From: an uncultured Acetatifactor sp.
Lineage (GTDB): Bacteria; Bacillota; Clostridia; Lachnospirales; Lachnospiraceae
Assembly (NCBI GenBank): GCA_910577665.1
Contig: CAJTOJ010000015.1
Location: 1 to 64,000 of the forward strand
Reading direction: 5' to 3'
Length of the DNA: 64,000 nt
In this document: positions 6,987-14,677 of the stretch, in pieces
Position numbering within the stretch: position 1 is the stretch's first letter
Layout: the number at the start of each line of letters is the position of its first letter
Position numbers and translations under genes: made by a program
Notes under the pieces: model-generated
The model's database searches: none
What the model saw: only the letters and a program-made list of their open reading frames with translations
Told to the model about the DNA's origin: nothing

Positions 6987-8981
6987 TCAGACACCCGTCT
7001 GCAAAATCAATCTGTCATAGATTTCCGTCAAGGTCTGAATCATTCTGGATGCCAGATTATATCCGTTCTGGTACTTCACCAGATTCACTGCTTCCTCATC
7101 CTCATCCACCCCTGATATGGAAATGCGCTGCATATCTATGGTACCGGAGACATCACTGAAACTCTTGTAGAACATATTGGCACGGCTTGTATTCAAGGCC
7201 ACATCCGACAGGATACACTGCAGGAACTCGGAGGCGGAGCAGCCTCTGAATGACATCTTATCCTTGTCCGTGGCCAGACGCTTTAGTTCTTCCAGCAGAT
7301 CATTCTGTTCCACGCCATCCGATTTGTCATAGCGGGTAGCCAGCAAGCCCGGATCATTCTCCATGGCATCCACAATACCCGCATTTTTAGCGGTCATCTG
7401 GAAGTAACTGTCGTCATCGTCCTTAACTGTCATGACACACTCTTTCTTGGCCTGGGCTTCCGCATCGGCCTGTGTCATTCCTCCTGCCACCAGCTCATCT
7501 GTGCGTTTCTTCACCCTTTCCTGGTATACCTCATAGGTAAAGGTATCATACCGGTAATCACCGGGAAACTCATACTGCTTATCATCTGTGGCCCAGTCTC
7601 CGGTGAACATATGGATTCCTGGTTCCTTGTCAGTGCCATATCCCTTTTTCAGAATATCATTGAACTTCTGGGAGAAAGTTCTCAGCCATTCGTTCATCTG
7701 TTTCATGTAATAGGGAACTCCCTGATAAGAGATACTTTCCCCGATGCTTGCCGTCTTGCCCACCTTGTCATTGGTGACAGGTAAGGGATTCAGCTCCTTC
7801 TCCTGGGAAAGGGCAAAGGTATAACTGTACACAGCCTCCCCGTTGTCATCATAACTGATGGTGTACTCCCAGGAATCGTAGTAGAATTCCTGGTTCCACA
7901 GGGTAATCTTGCCTCCCTGGTCGGAAAGGTTGCATTTGTTCAGATCCATGAGATAGCCTTTTCCCACCTGGATGGTGACAGTCTCTGCACCCCCTGCATT
8001 CTTGCCGATCCCGGTCACAACTCCGTTAAAGCTTTCCCCGTTGTTACCATCCCGCATTTCCACCAGGCCCTTTAGGGCACCGCCCATGGACGCGTTGTAG
8101 AGGTTGAACTCCTCGCCATTCTCCCAATATACATCGTACAGACCGTCAATGTCTGACTGGTTCACCTTCTCATTGGATTTCCTGGCCACACACTCCAGAC
8201 GGTTGTATTCATTGTCATCCACCAGAAGCTGTCCACCGGCAATCTTCACCATAAAATGGTTCCCGCCGGTCTCCCGGTCCGGGTTGTTGGGGTCAATGAT
8301 AGGGGTTTCCTTCACTTCCACATCCACGATCTGGGAGAGCTGGTCTATAAGGAGCGCCCGCCTGTCCCTCAGCTCATTGGCCTTCACACCAGTCAGCTCA
8401 ATGGTATTGATCTGCTTGTTCAGCGTGGCAATCTCCCCTGCCAGGGAATTGATCTCATCTATCTTCTGCTTGATCTCTTCATTGACATCGTCCTGGACTT
8501 TCTCCAGGTTGCCAGCCAGGCCATTGAAATATTCCATCAAAGCCCCTGCATATCCCACAAACTGGGATTTGCCGTCTGCGGAATCCGGATTCTTCATCAG
8601 CTCCTGCAGGCCTGTGATCATGAACTGGTTAAACACCGTCTTGAAACCTGCATTCGTGCCATTGTCATCGAAATACGTCTCGATCTGCTGCATATAGTAC
8701 TGCTTCTGGTCGTACTCGCCCACCTTGGCATTGTTCCTCCAGTAGCGCTTGTCATAGAATTCATCCCGGATCCGTTCCACTGAGAGCGTCTCCACACCTG
8801 CACCGGCACAGCCATAAGACTGAAAGATACGAAGCGCCTGGGCAGCCTGCTGGTTCACCTTCTGTCTGCTGTATCCTTCTGTCTGTACATTTGCAATGTT
8901 GTTGGAGGTGGTGTTCAAGGCTGCATTGCTGGCCAGCAGCCCGGTATATGCTATATTTAATCCAAAAAACTGTGAAGGCAT
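6987..8981 (-). CDS. flgK: flagellar hook-associated protein 1 FlgK, paralogue B
   Basis: This 664-residue protein has the rod/hook N-terminal motif (LNIAYTGLLASNAALNTTSN then NIANVQTEGYSRQ) and a FlgK C-terminus (AVNLVKYQNGYNLASR, then MIQTLTEIYDRLI). FlgK forms the first junction zone between hook and filament. ATG 8981 has AAAGGGG about 10 nt upstream. Compared with the neighbouring 582-residue paralogue it carries a longer central domain, and the two are only clearly alike at the ends. Two adjacent flgK-like genes suggest that junction proteins have diversified; one may build a distinct ring. Which of the two is the orthologue of Bacillus FlgK cannot be decided by eye. Confidence 0.9.
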   Translation of the reverse strand: MPSQFFGLNIAYTGLLASNAALNTTSNNIANVQTEGYSRQKVNQQAAQALRIFQSYGCAGAGVETLSVERIRDEFYDKRYWRNNAKVGEYDQKQYYMQQIETYFDDNGTNAGFKTVFNQFMITGLQELMKNPDSADGKSQFVGYAGALMEYFNGLAGNLEKVQDDVNEEIKQKIDEINSLAGEIATLNKQINTIELTGVKANELRDRRALLIDQLSQIVDVEVKETPIIDPNNPDRETGGNHFMVKIAGGQLLVDDNEYNRLECVARKSNEKVNQSDIDGLYDVYWENGEEFNLYNASMGGALKGLVEMRDGNNGESFNGVVTGIGKNAGGAETVTIQVGKGYLMDLNKCNLSDQGGKITLWNQEFYYDSWEYTISYDDNGEAVYSYTFALSQEKELNPLPVTNDKVGKTASIGESISYQGVPYYMKQMNEWLRTFSQKFNDILKKGYGTDKEPGIHMFTGDWATDDKQYEFPGDYRYDTFTYEVYQERVKKRTDELVAGGMTQADAEAQAKKECVMTVKDDDDSYFQMTAKNAGIVDAMENDPGLLATRYDKSDGVEQNDLLEELKRLATDKDKMSFRGCSASEFLQCILSDVALNTSRANMFYKSFSDVSGTIDMQRISISGVDEDEEAVNLVKYQNGYNLASRMIQTLTEIYDRLILQTGV

Positions 8982-9075
8982 TTCTTATGTCCCCTTTCCT
9001 CGCACATTCGCCACGCGTCAATCTTTTCCCCCATCCCGGGTGTCCCACAGGCAAAACCTTGCAGGTCTCGCCGCC

Positions 9076-10824
9076 TTAAGCACCTAACGTGGTAATGATA
9101 TGCTCCAGCATCTCACTGATCACATTGATGTACCGGCTGGATGCATTGTATGCATTCTGGAACTTGACCATATTGGACAGTTCTTCATCGGAGGATACAC
9201 CAATGACCTGTTCCCTGGCGCTACAGATGGATTCCACGGTGCTGACCTGGTTGGTATAGATGCTGCGGCTCATGTAACCGGTATTGGCCACCTGGGACAC
9301 CAGATCCTTATAGTAATTGCCCAGGGTAGTCCGCTTCTCCACATTGGGATTGAGCTTATATGTCTGTTCGGTGAAAACCCCCTTCAGCTTCTCTGCCGTC
9401 TCCAGATCCTCGGAACCATCCTGCTTGCGGAATCCCATCATGGAAGGCTTCTGCATCAGTTCAATATCAATGCCCAGGTTCTTCACTGTGTAGAGGGAAT
9501 CCGTCACATCAAGATCTTCTTCGTTGTATACCCAGTACTCTCCTGTATTGCCATCCTTATCCGTGGCTGTGACTTTCTTATACCCTGCCGTAGAGATCTT
9601 GGAAAAGAGCTGGATCGGGCTTCCGTCTTCTTTTCTCATATAGCCATCGGGATCCACCTTACAGTACTGTACCCCTTCCAGCTTTGAACCGTCAGCCAGG
9701 GTCAGATCCCCCTTCACCACTCCTGCCGCATCTGCCAGAATCTCATTCATCCTGGTAGCCACACTGTGGATCAGCTGGTCGAATTCCGCCTGGACATTCA
9801 TCACCAGGGACTGGGAAATCTTCCGGTCATAGTAGTCCCCACCACGGACCAGATCCGTATAGTCGGCTCTGTGGTCTCCCCTGGCCAGCAATACCGCCTT
9901 CAAGCCACCGATGTCCGTATTCAGGTCTGTGGAAATCTCCCGCTCCAGGTCAAAGACCTCCGCCCCTACGGGATCATATTCCTTGGTGCCATTCTCCAGG
10001 ATCTTGTAAGTAGCGTTCTGGGGCCAGAAAGGCGTGTAGAACCCTGTGTTGGTATCCTCATGCAGACCGATCTCATAACAGATCCCGGCTTTCACAAAGT
10101 CCACACCCTCTATCTGAACGGAGACATCCCCGTTGATATCCTCTTTGTAAGACATGTCCGTAAGCTTTCCCAGTTCATCCAGGATCTGGTTCCTGGCATC
10201 CCTGAGATCGTTGGCATGCTCAATCCCGCCTGCCTCAATGGCCCGGATACTGTCATTGAGTACCAGAAGCTGCTGCCCATACCGGTTTATCTTGTCTACA
10301 TCGCTTTTCACCCGGGCATTCAGGTTGTCCTGGTACGCACCCAGACCATTGTATACCGCAGCGGCACGCTCTATAAACTCAGAGGCACGCTGTACCAGCA
10401 TTCCCTGGGTCACGGAACTGGCCGGATCCTTAGCCAGCTCCTGGACCGCCGTCCACAAATCGGAGAGAGTGGTCTGGAACGCTTCCCCGTTCATCTCCCC
10501 CAGCTGGCCCTCGATCTCCTCCAGTACCTCTGTATTCACTTCGTAGAACATACTGCGGCCGGATTCCTTGCGGTATGCTTTATCCAGGAAAAAATCCCTA
10601 ACCTGTTTTACCTGGGTATAGCTGACTCCCAGGCCGTACTGCTTATTGTTCACCGCCTTGGGATCCACAGATAACGTAATATATGGCTTGCCGGCGAGCT
10701 GTACCTGCTGCCGCACATAACCAGTGGTATCTACGTTAGAAAGATTATGCGCTGTTGTATTCAGCGCATTTTGATGTGTCTGTAATCCGGATGCTCCGAT
10801 ATATAAACTTCCCATCAATGGCAT
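9076..10824 (-). CDS. flgK: flagellar hook-associated protein 1 FlgK, paralogue A
   Basis: This 582-residue protein opens with MGSLYIGASGLQTHQNALN, then TTAHNLSNVDTTGYVRQQV, the canonical rod/hook N-terminal motif, and closes with NMVKFQNAYNASSRYINVIS, matching FlgK C-terminal helices. I start at ATG 10824, which has GAGG 8 nt upstream; a GTG at 10833 overlaps that site. It lies directly after flgN, the place of flgK in Bacillus, so this copy is the better positional match. The second paralogue follows 94 bp downstream. It is exported by the flagellar type III apparatus with FlgN as presumed chaperone. Confidence 0.93.
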   Translation of the reverse strand: MPLMGSLYIGASGLQTHQNALNTTAHNLSNVDTTGYVRQQVQLAGKPYITLSVDPKAVNNKQYGLGVSYTQVKQVRDFFLDKAYRKESGRSMFYEVNTEVLEEIEGQLGEMNGEAFQTTLSDLWTAVQELAKDPASSVTQGMLVQRASEFIERAAAVYNGLGAYQDNLNARVKSDVDKINRYGQQLLVLNDSIRAIEAGGIEHANDLRDARNQILDELGKLTDMSYKEDINGDVSVQIEGVDFVKAGICYEIGLHEDTNTGFYTPFWPQNATYKILENGTKEYDPVGAEVFDLEREISTDLNTDIGGLKAVLLARGDHRADYTDLVRGGDYYDRKISQSLVMNVQAEFDQLIHSVATRMNEILADAAGVVKGDLTLADGSKLEGVQYCKVDPDGYMRKEDGSPIQLFSKISTAGYKKVTATDKDGNTGEYWVYNEEDLDVTDSLYTVKNLGIDIELMQKPSMMGFRKQDGSEDLETAEKLKGVFTEQTYKLNPNVEKRTTLGNYYKDLVSQVANTGYMSRSIYTNQVSTVESICSAREQVIGVSSDEELSNMVKFQNAYNASSRYINVISEMLEHIITTLGA

Positions 10825-10865
10825 GACTATCACCTCACATTTTCACAAGGTACAGCGCCTTACGG

Positions 10866-11384
10866 CTACTGCTTTGCATCAAATCCTCTGTTGGACACCC
10901 CCATGGTATCTCCGCTGTTATAGGCCCCCCTGGTGTAGTTGGCTGTCTCTGGCGCCAGCTTGGCAGCCTGAAGCATACCCATCTCGAAGTTCACCATCTC
11001 CAGGGCTTCGGTCAATAGCTCGCGGTTCTGCTCATTGACACGCTGTAACCCCCGGACTGCCATACGCAGCCTGTCATGGATACCTGCAAGCAATGTCTGC
11101 TCCGCAGGCCTGGGGGCCAGCATACTGATCAGATTTGACAACTTCATGTTTGTAACATCCTTGTTCAACACATTGGCGATATCTGCAACGATCTCAATCC
11201 TCTGTTTCTCCAGACGGTTGATCCTGCTTACCACTTCCTGTTCCTCATCCGTGATCTGCTGTAATTTTTCCAAATCGCCGCCCACAATGACCGGCGTTTT
11301 TTTCTGGGATAACTCCAGAAGTCCCTCATACTGGACACTCTCTTCTTCGAGCACTCCTATTAGGTTTTCCATCAGACTGGCCAC
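10866..11384 (-). CDS. flgN: FlgN family export chaperone
   Basis: This 172-residue, mostly helical protein has the FlgN pattern: an N-terminal MENLIGVLEEESVQYEGLL helix, a basic-acidic central hairpin and a C-terminal region rich in Gly/Asn/Thr. FlgN binds the C-termini of FlgK and FlgL in the cytoplasm and delivers them to the export gate. It is placed between flgM and flgK as in Bacillus, 8 bp after the flgM stop, so both are on one transcript. Confidence 0.88.
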   Translation of the reverse strand: MASLMENLIGVLEEESVQYEGLLELSQKKTPVIVGGDLEKLQQITDEEQEVVSRINRLEKQRIEIVADIANVLNKDVTNMKLSNLISMLAPRPAEQTLLAGIHDRLRMAVRGLQRVNEQNRELLTEALEMVNFEMGMLQAAKLAPETANYTRGAYNSGDTMGVSNRGFDAKQ

Positions 11385-11392
11385 GGGGCTTC

Positions 11393-11668
11393 CTACCTCA
11401 TTTCTTCATACTTCTGTAACAGCTTCTCCGCAAAAGTCCCATTGTCCACGGAGTAGGTGCCTTCCTGGATCCTTGCCTTAATCGGGGCTGTCAGTTCCTC
11501 CCTAATGTCCGGGCTGGCTGCCACTGCTGCCTTCACTGCCTGGAAATCCTTACCCACACTGCTGATCTGCACCTGATCCGTGCGAGATGTGCTTCCCGCC
11601 TGCCTGGACTTCGTGGTCTTCTGTGTCTGGTAAAGCTGTTGTACCTGGGTATATGCCTCTATACGCAT
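11393..11668 (-). CDS. flgM: anti-sigma-28 factor FlgM
   Basis: This 91-residue protein has the FlgM C-terminal sigma-binding pattern: residues about 45-91 run from AVKAAVAASPDIREEL through IKARIQEGTYSVDN to LLQKYEEMR. The N-terminal half is disordered and Gln/Thr/Ser-rich. FlgM holds the flagellar sigma factor inactive until it is exported through the finished hook. ATG 11668 has GGAGGG 6 nt upstream; the TTG one codon earlier is less likely. A perfect sigma-28 promoter lies 57 nt upstream, giving the usual negative feedback on its own expression. Confidence 0.95.
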   Translation of the reverse strand: MRIEAYTQVQQLYQTQKTTKSRQAGSTSRTDQVQISSVGKDFQAVKAAVAASPDIREELTAPIKARIQEGTYSVDNGTFAEKLLQKYEEMR

Positions 11669-11724
11669 CAAGATCCCTCCTCTCCACTGTTCTCAATTCT
11701 TATCATTTGCTTTTCTTACTATGT

Positions 11725-11751
11725 TTATCGGCAGGCAGGGGAATAACTTTA
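11725..11751 (-). promoter_or_regulatory. sigma-28 (SigD/FliA) promoter of flgM operon
   Basis: On the minus strand, TAAA (11748-11751), exactly 15 bp, then GCCGATAA (11725-11732): no mismatch to the flagellar sigma consensus. Transcription would start near 11718, about 50 nt before flgM, and run through flgN, both flgK genes and probably flgL-fliW-csrA. Confidence 0.93.
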
Positions 11752-11802
11752 GGGAATCGGGAAATTTTGCACAAATGCATCTCCATGTTGCTTTATTGCA
11801 GC

Positions 11803-11821
11803 TCTGCCGCTTGCTGGCAGA
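11803..11821 (-). terminator. small hairpin after the HAD hydrolase gene
   Basis: TCTGCC pairs with GGCAGA around a 7-nt loop, 10 nt past the stop of the glucan cluster's last gene. No T tract follows, so the terminator call is weak. It separates that cluster from the flgM promoter. Confidence 0.3.
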
Positions 11822-11830
11822 ATGCTCCCC

Positions 11831-12625
11831 TCAGCTGCCCTGCCCACATAGAATAGCTGCTACCTTTCTCCAGTCGCCATCCATAACCCGGTAAGTGGGA
11901 TTGTATCTGCCCTGGCAGACAGGCGAGGTGGCTGTATGAATATAGAGACTGTCCATCCCCACCTGCCAGGCACCACCTATGTCGGCTGTTTCATCATTGC
12001 CCACCATCAGACATTCCGCCGGATGCAACCCATACCGCTTTAGAAGCCTCTGGAAAAAAACAGGAGAAGGCTTCCTGCATCCCTCCTCCGAGGAGAGCAG
12101 GATCCCGTCAAAACATTCTGACAATCCTGTCATTTCTAACTCCGGTCTGGTGAAATCGCTTTGGGCGTTGGAGAGCAGATACCGTTTTTTCCCCCTGCGG
12201 GCCAGTTCCTGCAGGGTCTCCCTCACCCCATCATACACACACAGGTGCTGTCTGGACAGGGTGCGGAAAAACAAAGCTGTCATCTGCGCCTTTCTCCCGT
12301 CACAGGATACCCCTTTCTCCAGATAAAGCCGCCTGAAGACCTTTCTCATATCCGGTTCTGCCAGACAATCTTCCCGGCCTGTTGTTGCGGCCGTGACAGG
12401 ATCCCGGCCGCCGGTCTTCTCCTGTATGGATACCGTCTGTCCCCGGCCCCACGCCTGCTCCTGCATGACCAGAGCCAGGAACCTGGCTTTCAGGTCCCTG
12501 GCTCCGTATGCGGCCCCCAGGCTGGCATATAGCTCACTCATTTTTGTCCACAGATACGGCTTATTCTCATTGGTCCTAATCTCCACCAGTGTCCCATACA
12601 GGTCAAAAATGTACGCTTTATACAT
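11831..12625 (-). CDS. HAD superfamily hydrolase
   Basis: This 264-residue protein has HAD motif I near the start (IFDLYGTLVEI, with the nucleophile Asp and the usual second Asp replaced by Tyr: DLYGT instead of DxDGT), motif II Ser in LLSNAQSD, and the C-terminal GNDETADIGGA acidic motif. Substitution of the second Asp is common in phosphonatase- and dehalogenase-like members, so the substrate is open; a sugar phosphate fits the glucan neighbours. ATG 12625 follows GGAGGAGGAAAGGC and overlaps the end of the debranching-enzyme gene by 8 bp, which indicates coupling. It is the last gene of the alpha-glucan cluster. Confidence 0.85.
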   Translation of the reverse strand: MYKAYIFDLYGTLVEIRTNENKPYLWTKMSELYASLGAAYGARDLKARFLALVMQEQAWGRGQTVSIQEKTGGRDPVTAATTGREDCLAEPDMRKVFRRLYLEKGVSCDGRKAQMTALFFRTLSRQHLCVYDGVRETLQELARRGKKRYLLSNAQSDFTRPELEMTGLSECFDGILLSSEEGCRKPSPVFFQRLLKRYGLHPAECLMVGNDETADIGGAWQVGMDSLYIHTATSPVCQGRYNPTYRVMDGDWRKVAAILCGQGS

Positions 12626-14636
12626 GCCTTTCCTCCTCCAGTTTCTCGTATACCCGCAGAATCTCCCCCACGCTCCATCCCTGGGCGAAGCAGCCCTTGG
12701 AATTGACCGGATTGCCTCCGTCATAGATTTCGGGCAGTTGTCCCACACATCCTTCCCGGAGGGCTGACTCCATCCCCTTAAGCTGTTCCCTTACATAGTC
12801 CCTGGCCTCCAGAGAGTTGTCATGTACCTTGAGATAAGCCAGATAGTACCCACCCAGGGGAAACACCCACACTGTGCCCTGGTGATAAGCCAGATCCCTG
12901 TCCAGCTGTGCCCCGCCATAAAAAGGATGAAACTGGGCATCTCCCGGTTCCAGGGTACGCAGGCCCACTCCTGTATACAGTTCCCGGAACACCGTCTCCA
13001 CCACCCGGATCTCCCTGTCCCGGGACAGCAGGGAATACGGCAGGGATACGGCCCAGATCTGATTGCACCGTATCTGGTCATCTGCGCCGGTGCCCGAGAC
13101 CACATCCCTAAGACAGGCCCGTTCCGGATTCCAGAACAGGGCGCCAAAGGATTCATACACTTTCGAAACCAGCAGACAGTAGTCCATGCCGTCCAGGGAG
13201 AGTTCTCCTGCCAGGGTGTCCATGATCCGCAGTGCGTTGTACCAATAGGCATTGACCTCCACCGGTTTGCCATGACGGGGTGTAGGCAGGATATCCTCCA
13301 CCCGCACATCCATCCATGTCACCTGGTCAGTGCCGCGCCCTGCCCGGATCAGTCCATCCTCATCCATACAGATCCCATAGTCTGTGCCCTGCCGGTACCA
13401 CTGGATAATCATTTGCATGACCGGATAGGCTTCCCGCACAAAAGTAGCATCTCCACTTTTCCTGTAATATTCATATACCGCCAGGATAAACAGAAGGGAG
13501 GCATCCACCGTGTTATATCCCGGCTCCTGGCCCCCTTCCGGGAACAGATTGGGCATCAGCCCTTTGCGGCAGTAAGCCATAAACGTCTGCAGAATGCTCT
13601 TTGCTGTATGGAACCGCTTTGTGGACAGACAACATCCCACCAGGGCAATCATGGTATCCCTGCCCCAGTCCTCAAAAAAAGGAAAGCCCGCCAGAAGGGT
13701 CTTCTTACCTGTGGAACTGCGCTGAGATACAAACTGGTCTGCTGCCAGAACCAGGCAACTGGCCACAGGATCTTGAAAACCTGCTTTTTCTTCCAGGTTC
13801 CTTCTGTGGCTGGTGATCCCATCCATAATCTCCGCCATGGAAGGAAGCTGCTCTCCGTCCATACCGTAGACCACTTCCAGGGTTCCTGCTTCTCCCGGTC
13901 CCAGGCCAAAACAGATCTCATGGTTCACCGCCGACCGCCCCAGGGCCATCTTTCCATCCGCCACGTCATTTCGGTAGTACAGGGAATCCACATACCGGAC
14001 AGGTGTCCGGGTGCAGTTTCCATTGGTATGCAGATATAAGACCTGTCCGTTGGCGCAGATCCTGCCCCGGGTTCCTTCCCCAGACAGTTCCATGTGGAAT
14101 ATCTGGTCCGGGGACAGTCTCTGCCCCTTGGGCACAAACTGTAGATGCGGACTCACCCGCAGCACCACGTCCTGTGTGGAGCGGTTCCGGATCCTGTAAG
14201 AGATCCCCACTGTGTTGTGTCCCTGCATTAAGGCTATGGTCCTGGTCACCTCCACCCCCCGAACCAGATACCGCCATTGGGGATAGTCCTGGAATGTAAA
14301 TCCCCACTGGTACAGGTAACCCTCCTCCGGCATCCGGGGATACTGGAAAGCCTGGCTGGAGAGATGTACAGATGCCGGCATATTCTCCTGTGTGCACCTG
14401 GCTGCTGTTCCAGAATCCGATCCAAACCAAAGGATTTCCTCCAGCCTATGGATCATATTGTATCTGTGGTTAGGAGAATGGACACAGCCCATCAGCACAG
14501 CCTGGTCATTCCGGCTGCAGGAAGCCACCATACTCAAGGAGGAGAATCCCCCCAGGCCGTTGGTCATCAGGTAACAGTTCTCCTCACCCCGTTCCAGGTT
14601 CTTCCAGTCCTGTTTTCCATAGGAAAATTTCTTCAT
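12618..14636 (-). CDS. amylo-alpha-1,6-glucosidase (glycogen debranching enzyme family)
   Basis: This is a cytoplasmic 672-residue protein. The N-terminal third is the glycogen-debranching N domain, starting around ENCYLMTNGLGGFSSLSM. The C-terminal two thirds form an (alpha/alpha)6 barrel with the signature FFEDWGRDTMIALVG, plus NLFPEGGQEPGYNTVDASLL and AYHQGTVWVFPLGGYY, which carry the acidic catalytic residues of this GH133-type family. It removes 1,6-linked glucose stubs from limit dextrins. ATG 14636 has AAGGAG 5 nt upstream; 7 earlier codons are unlikely. The upstream pullulanase gene ends 41 bp before, and the downstream HAD gene overlaps, so all three are cotranscribed. Confidence 0.92.
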   Translation of the reverse strand: MKKFSYGKQDWKNLERGEENCYLMTNGLGGFSSLSMVASCSRNDQAVLMGCVHSPNHRYNMIHRLEEILWFGSDSGTAARCTQENMPASVHLSSQAFQYPRMPEEGYLYQWGFTFQDYPQWRYLVRGVEVTRTIALMQGHNTVGISYRIRNRSTQDVVLRVSPHLQFVPKGQRLSPDQIFHMELSGEGTRGRICANGQVLYLHTNGNCTRTPVRYVDSLYYRNDVADGKMALGRSAVNHEICFGLGPGEAGTLEVVYGMDGEQLPSMAEIMDGITSHRRNLEEKAGFQDPVASCLVLAADQFVSQRSSTGKKTLLAGFPFFEDWGRDTMIALVGCCLSTKRFHTAKSILQTFMAYCRKGLMPNLFPEGGQEPGYNTVDASLLFILAVYEYYRKSGDATFVREAYPVMQMIIQWYRQGTDYGICMDEDGLIRAGRGTDQVTWMDVRVEDILPTPRHGKPVEVNAYWYNALRIMDTLAGELSLDGMDYCLLVSKVYESFGALFWNPERACLRDVVSGTGADDQIRCNQIWAVSLPYSLLSRDREIRVVETVFRELYTGVGLRTLEPGDAQFHPFYGGAQLDRDLAYHQGTVWVFPLGGYYLAYLKVHDNSLEARDYVREQLKGMESALREGCVGQLPEIYDGGNPVNSKGCFAQGWSVGEILRVYEKLEEERHV

Positions 14637-14677
14637 CGTCTCTCCTTCCTGCGCCATGATCCTCTATGGCATTGTCG

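Noticed and set aside
12822..14039. 405-residue open frame on the plus strand opposite the debranching enzyme gene
   Set aside because: Shadow frame; the minus-strand protein has all family motifs over the same span.
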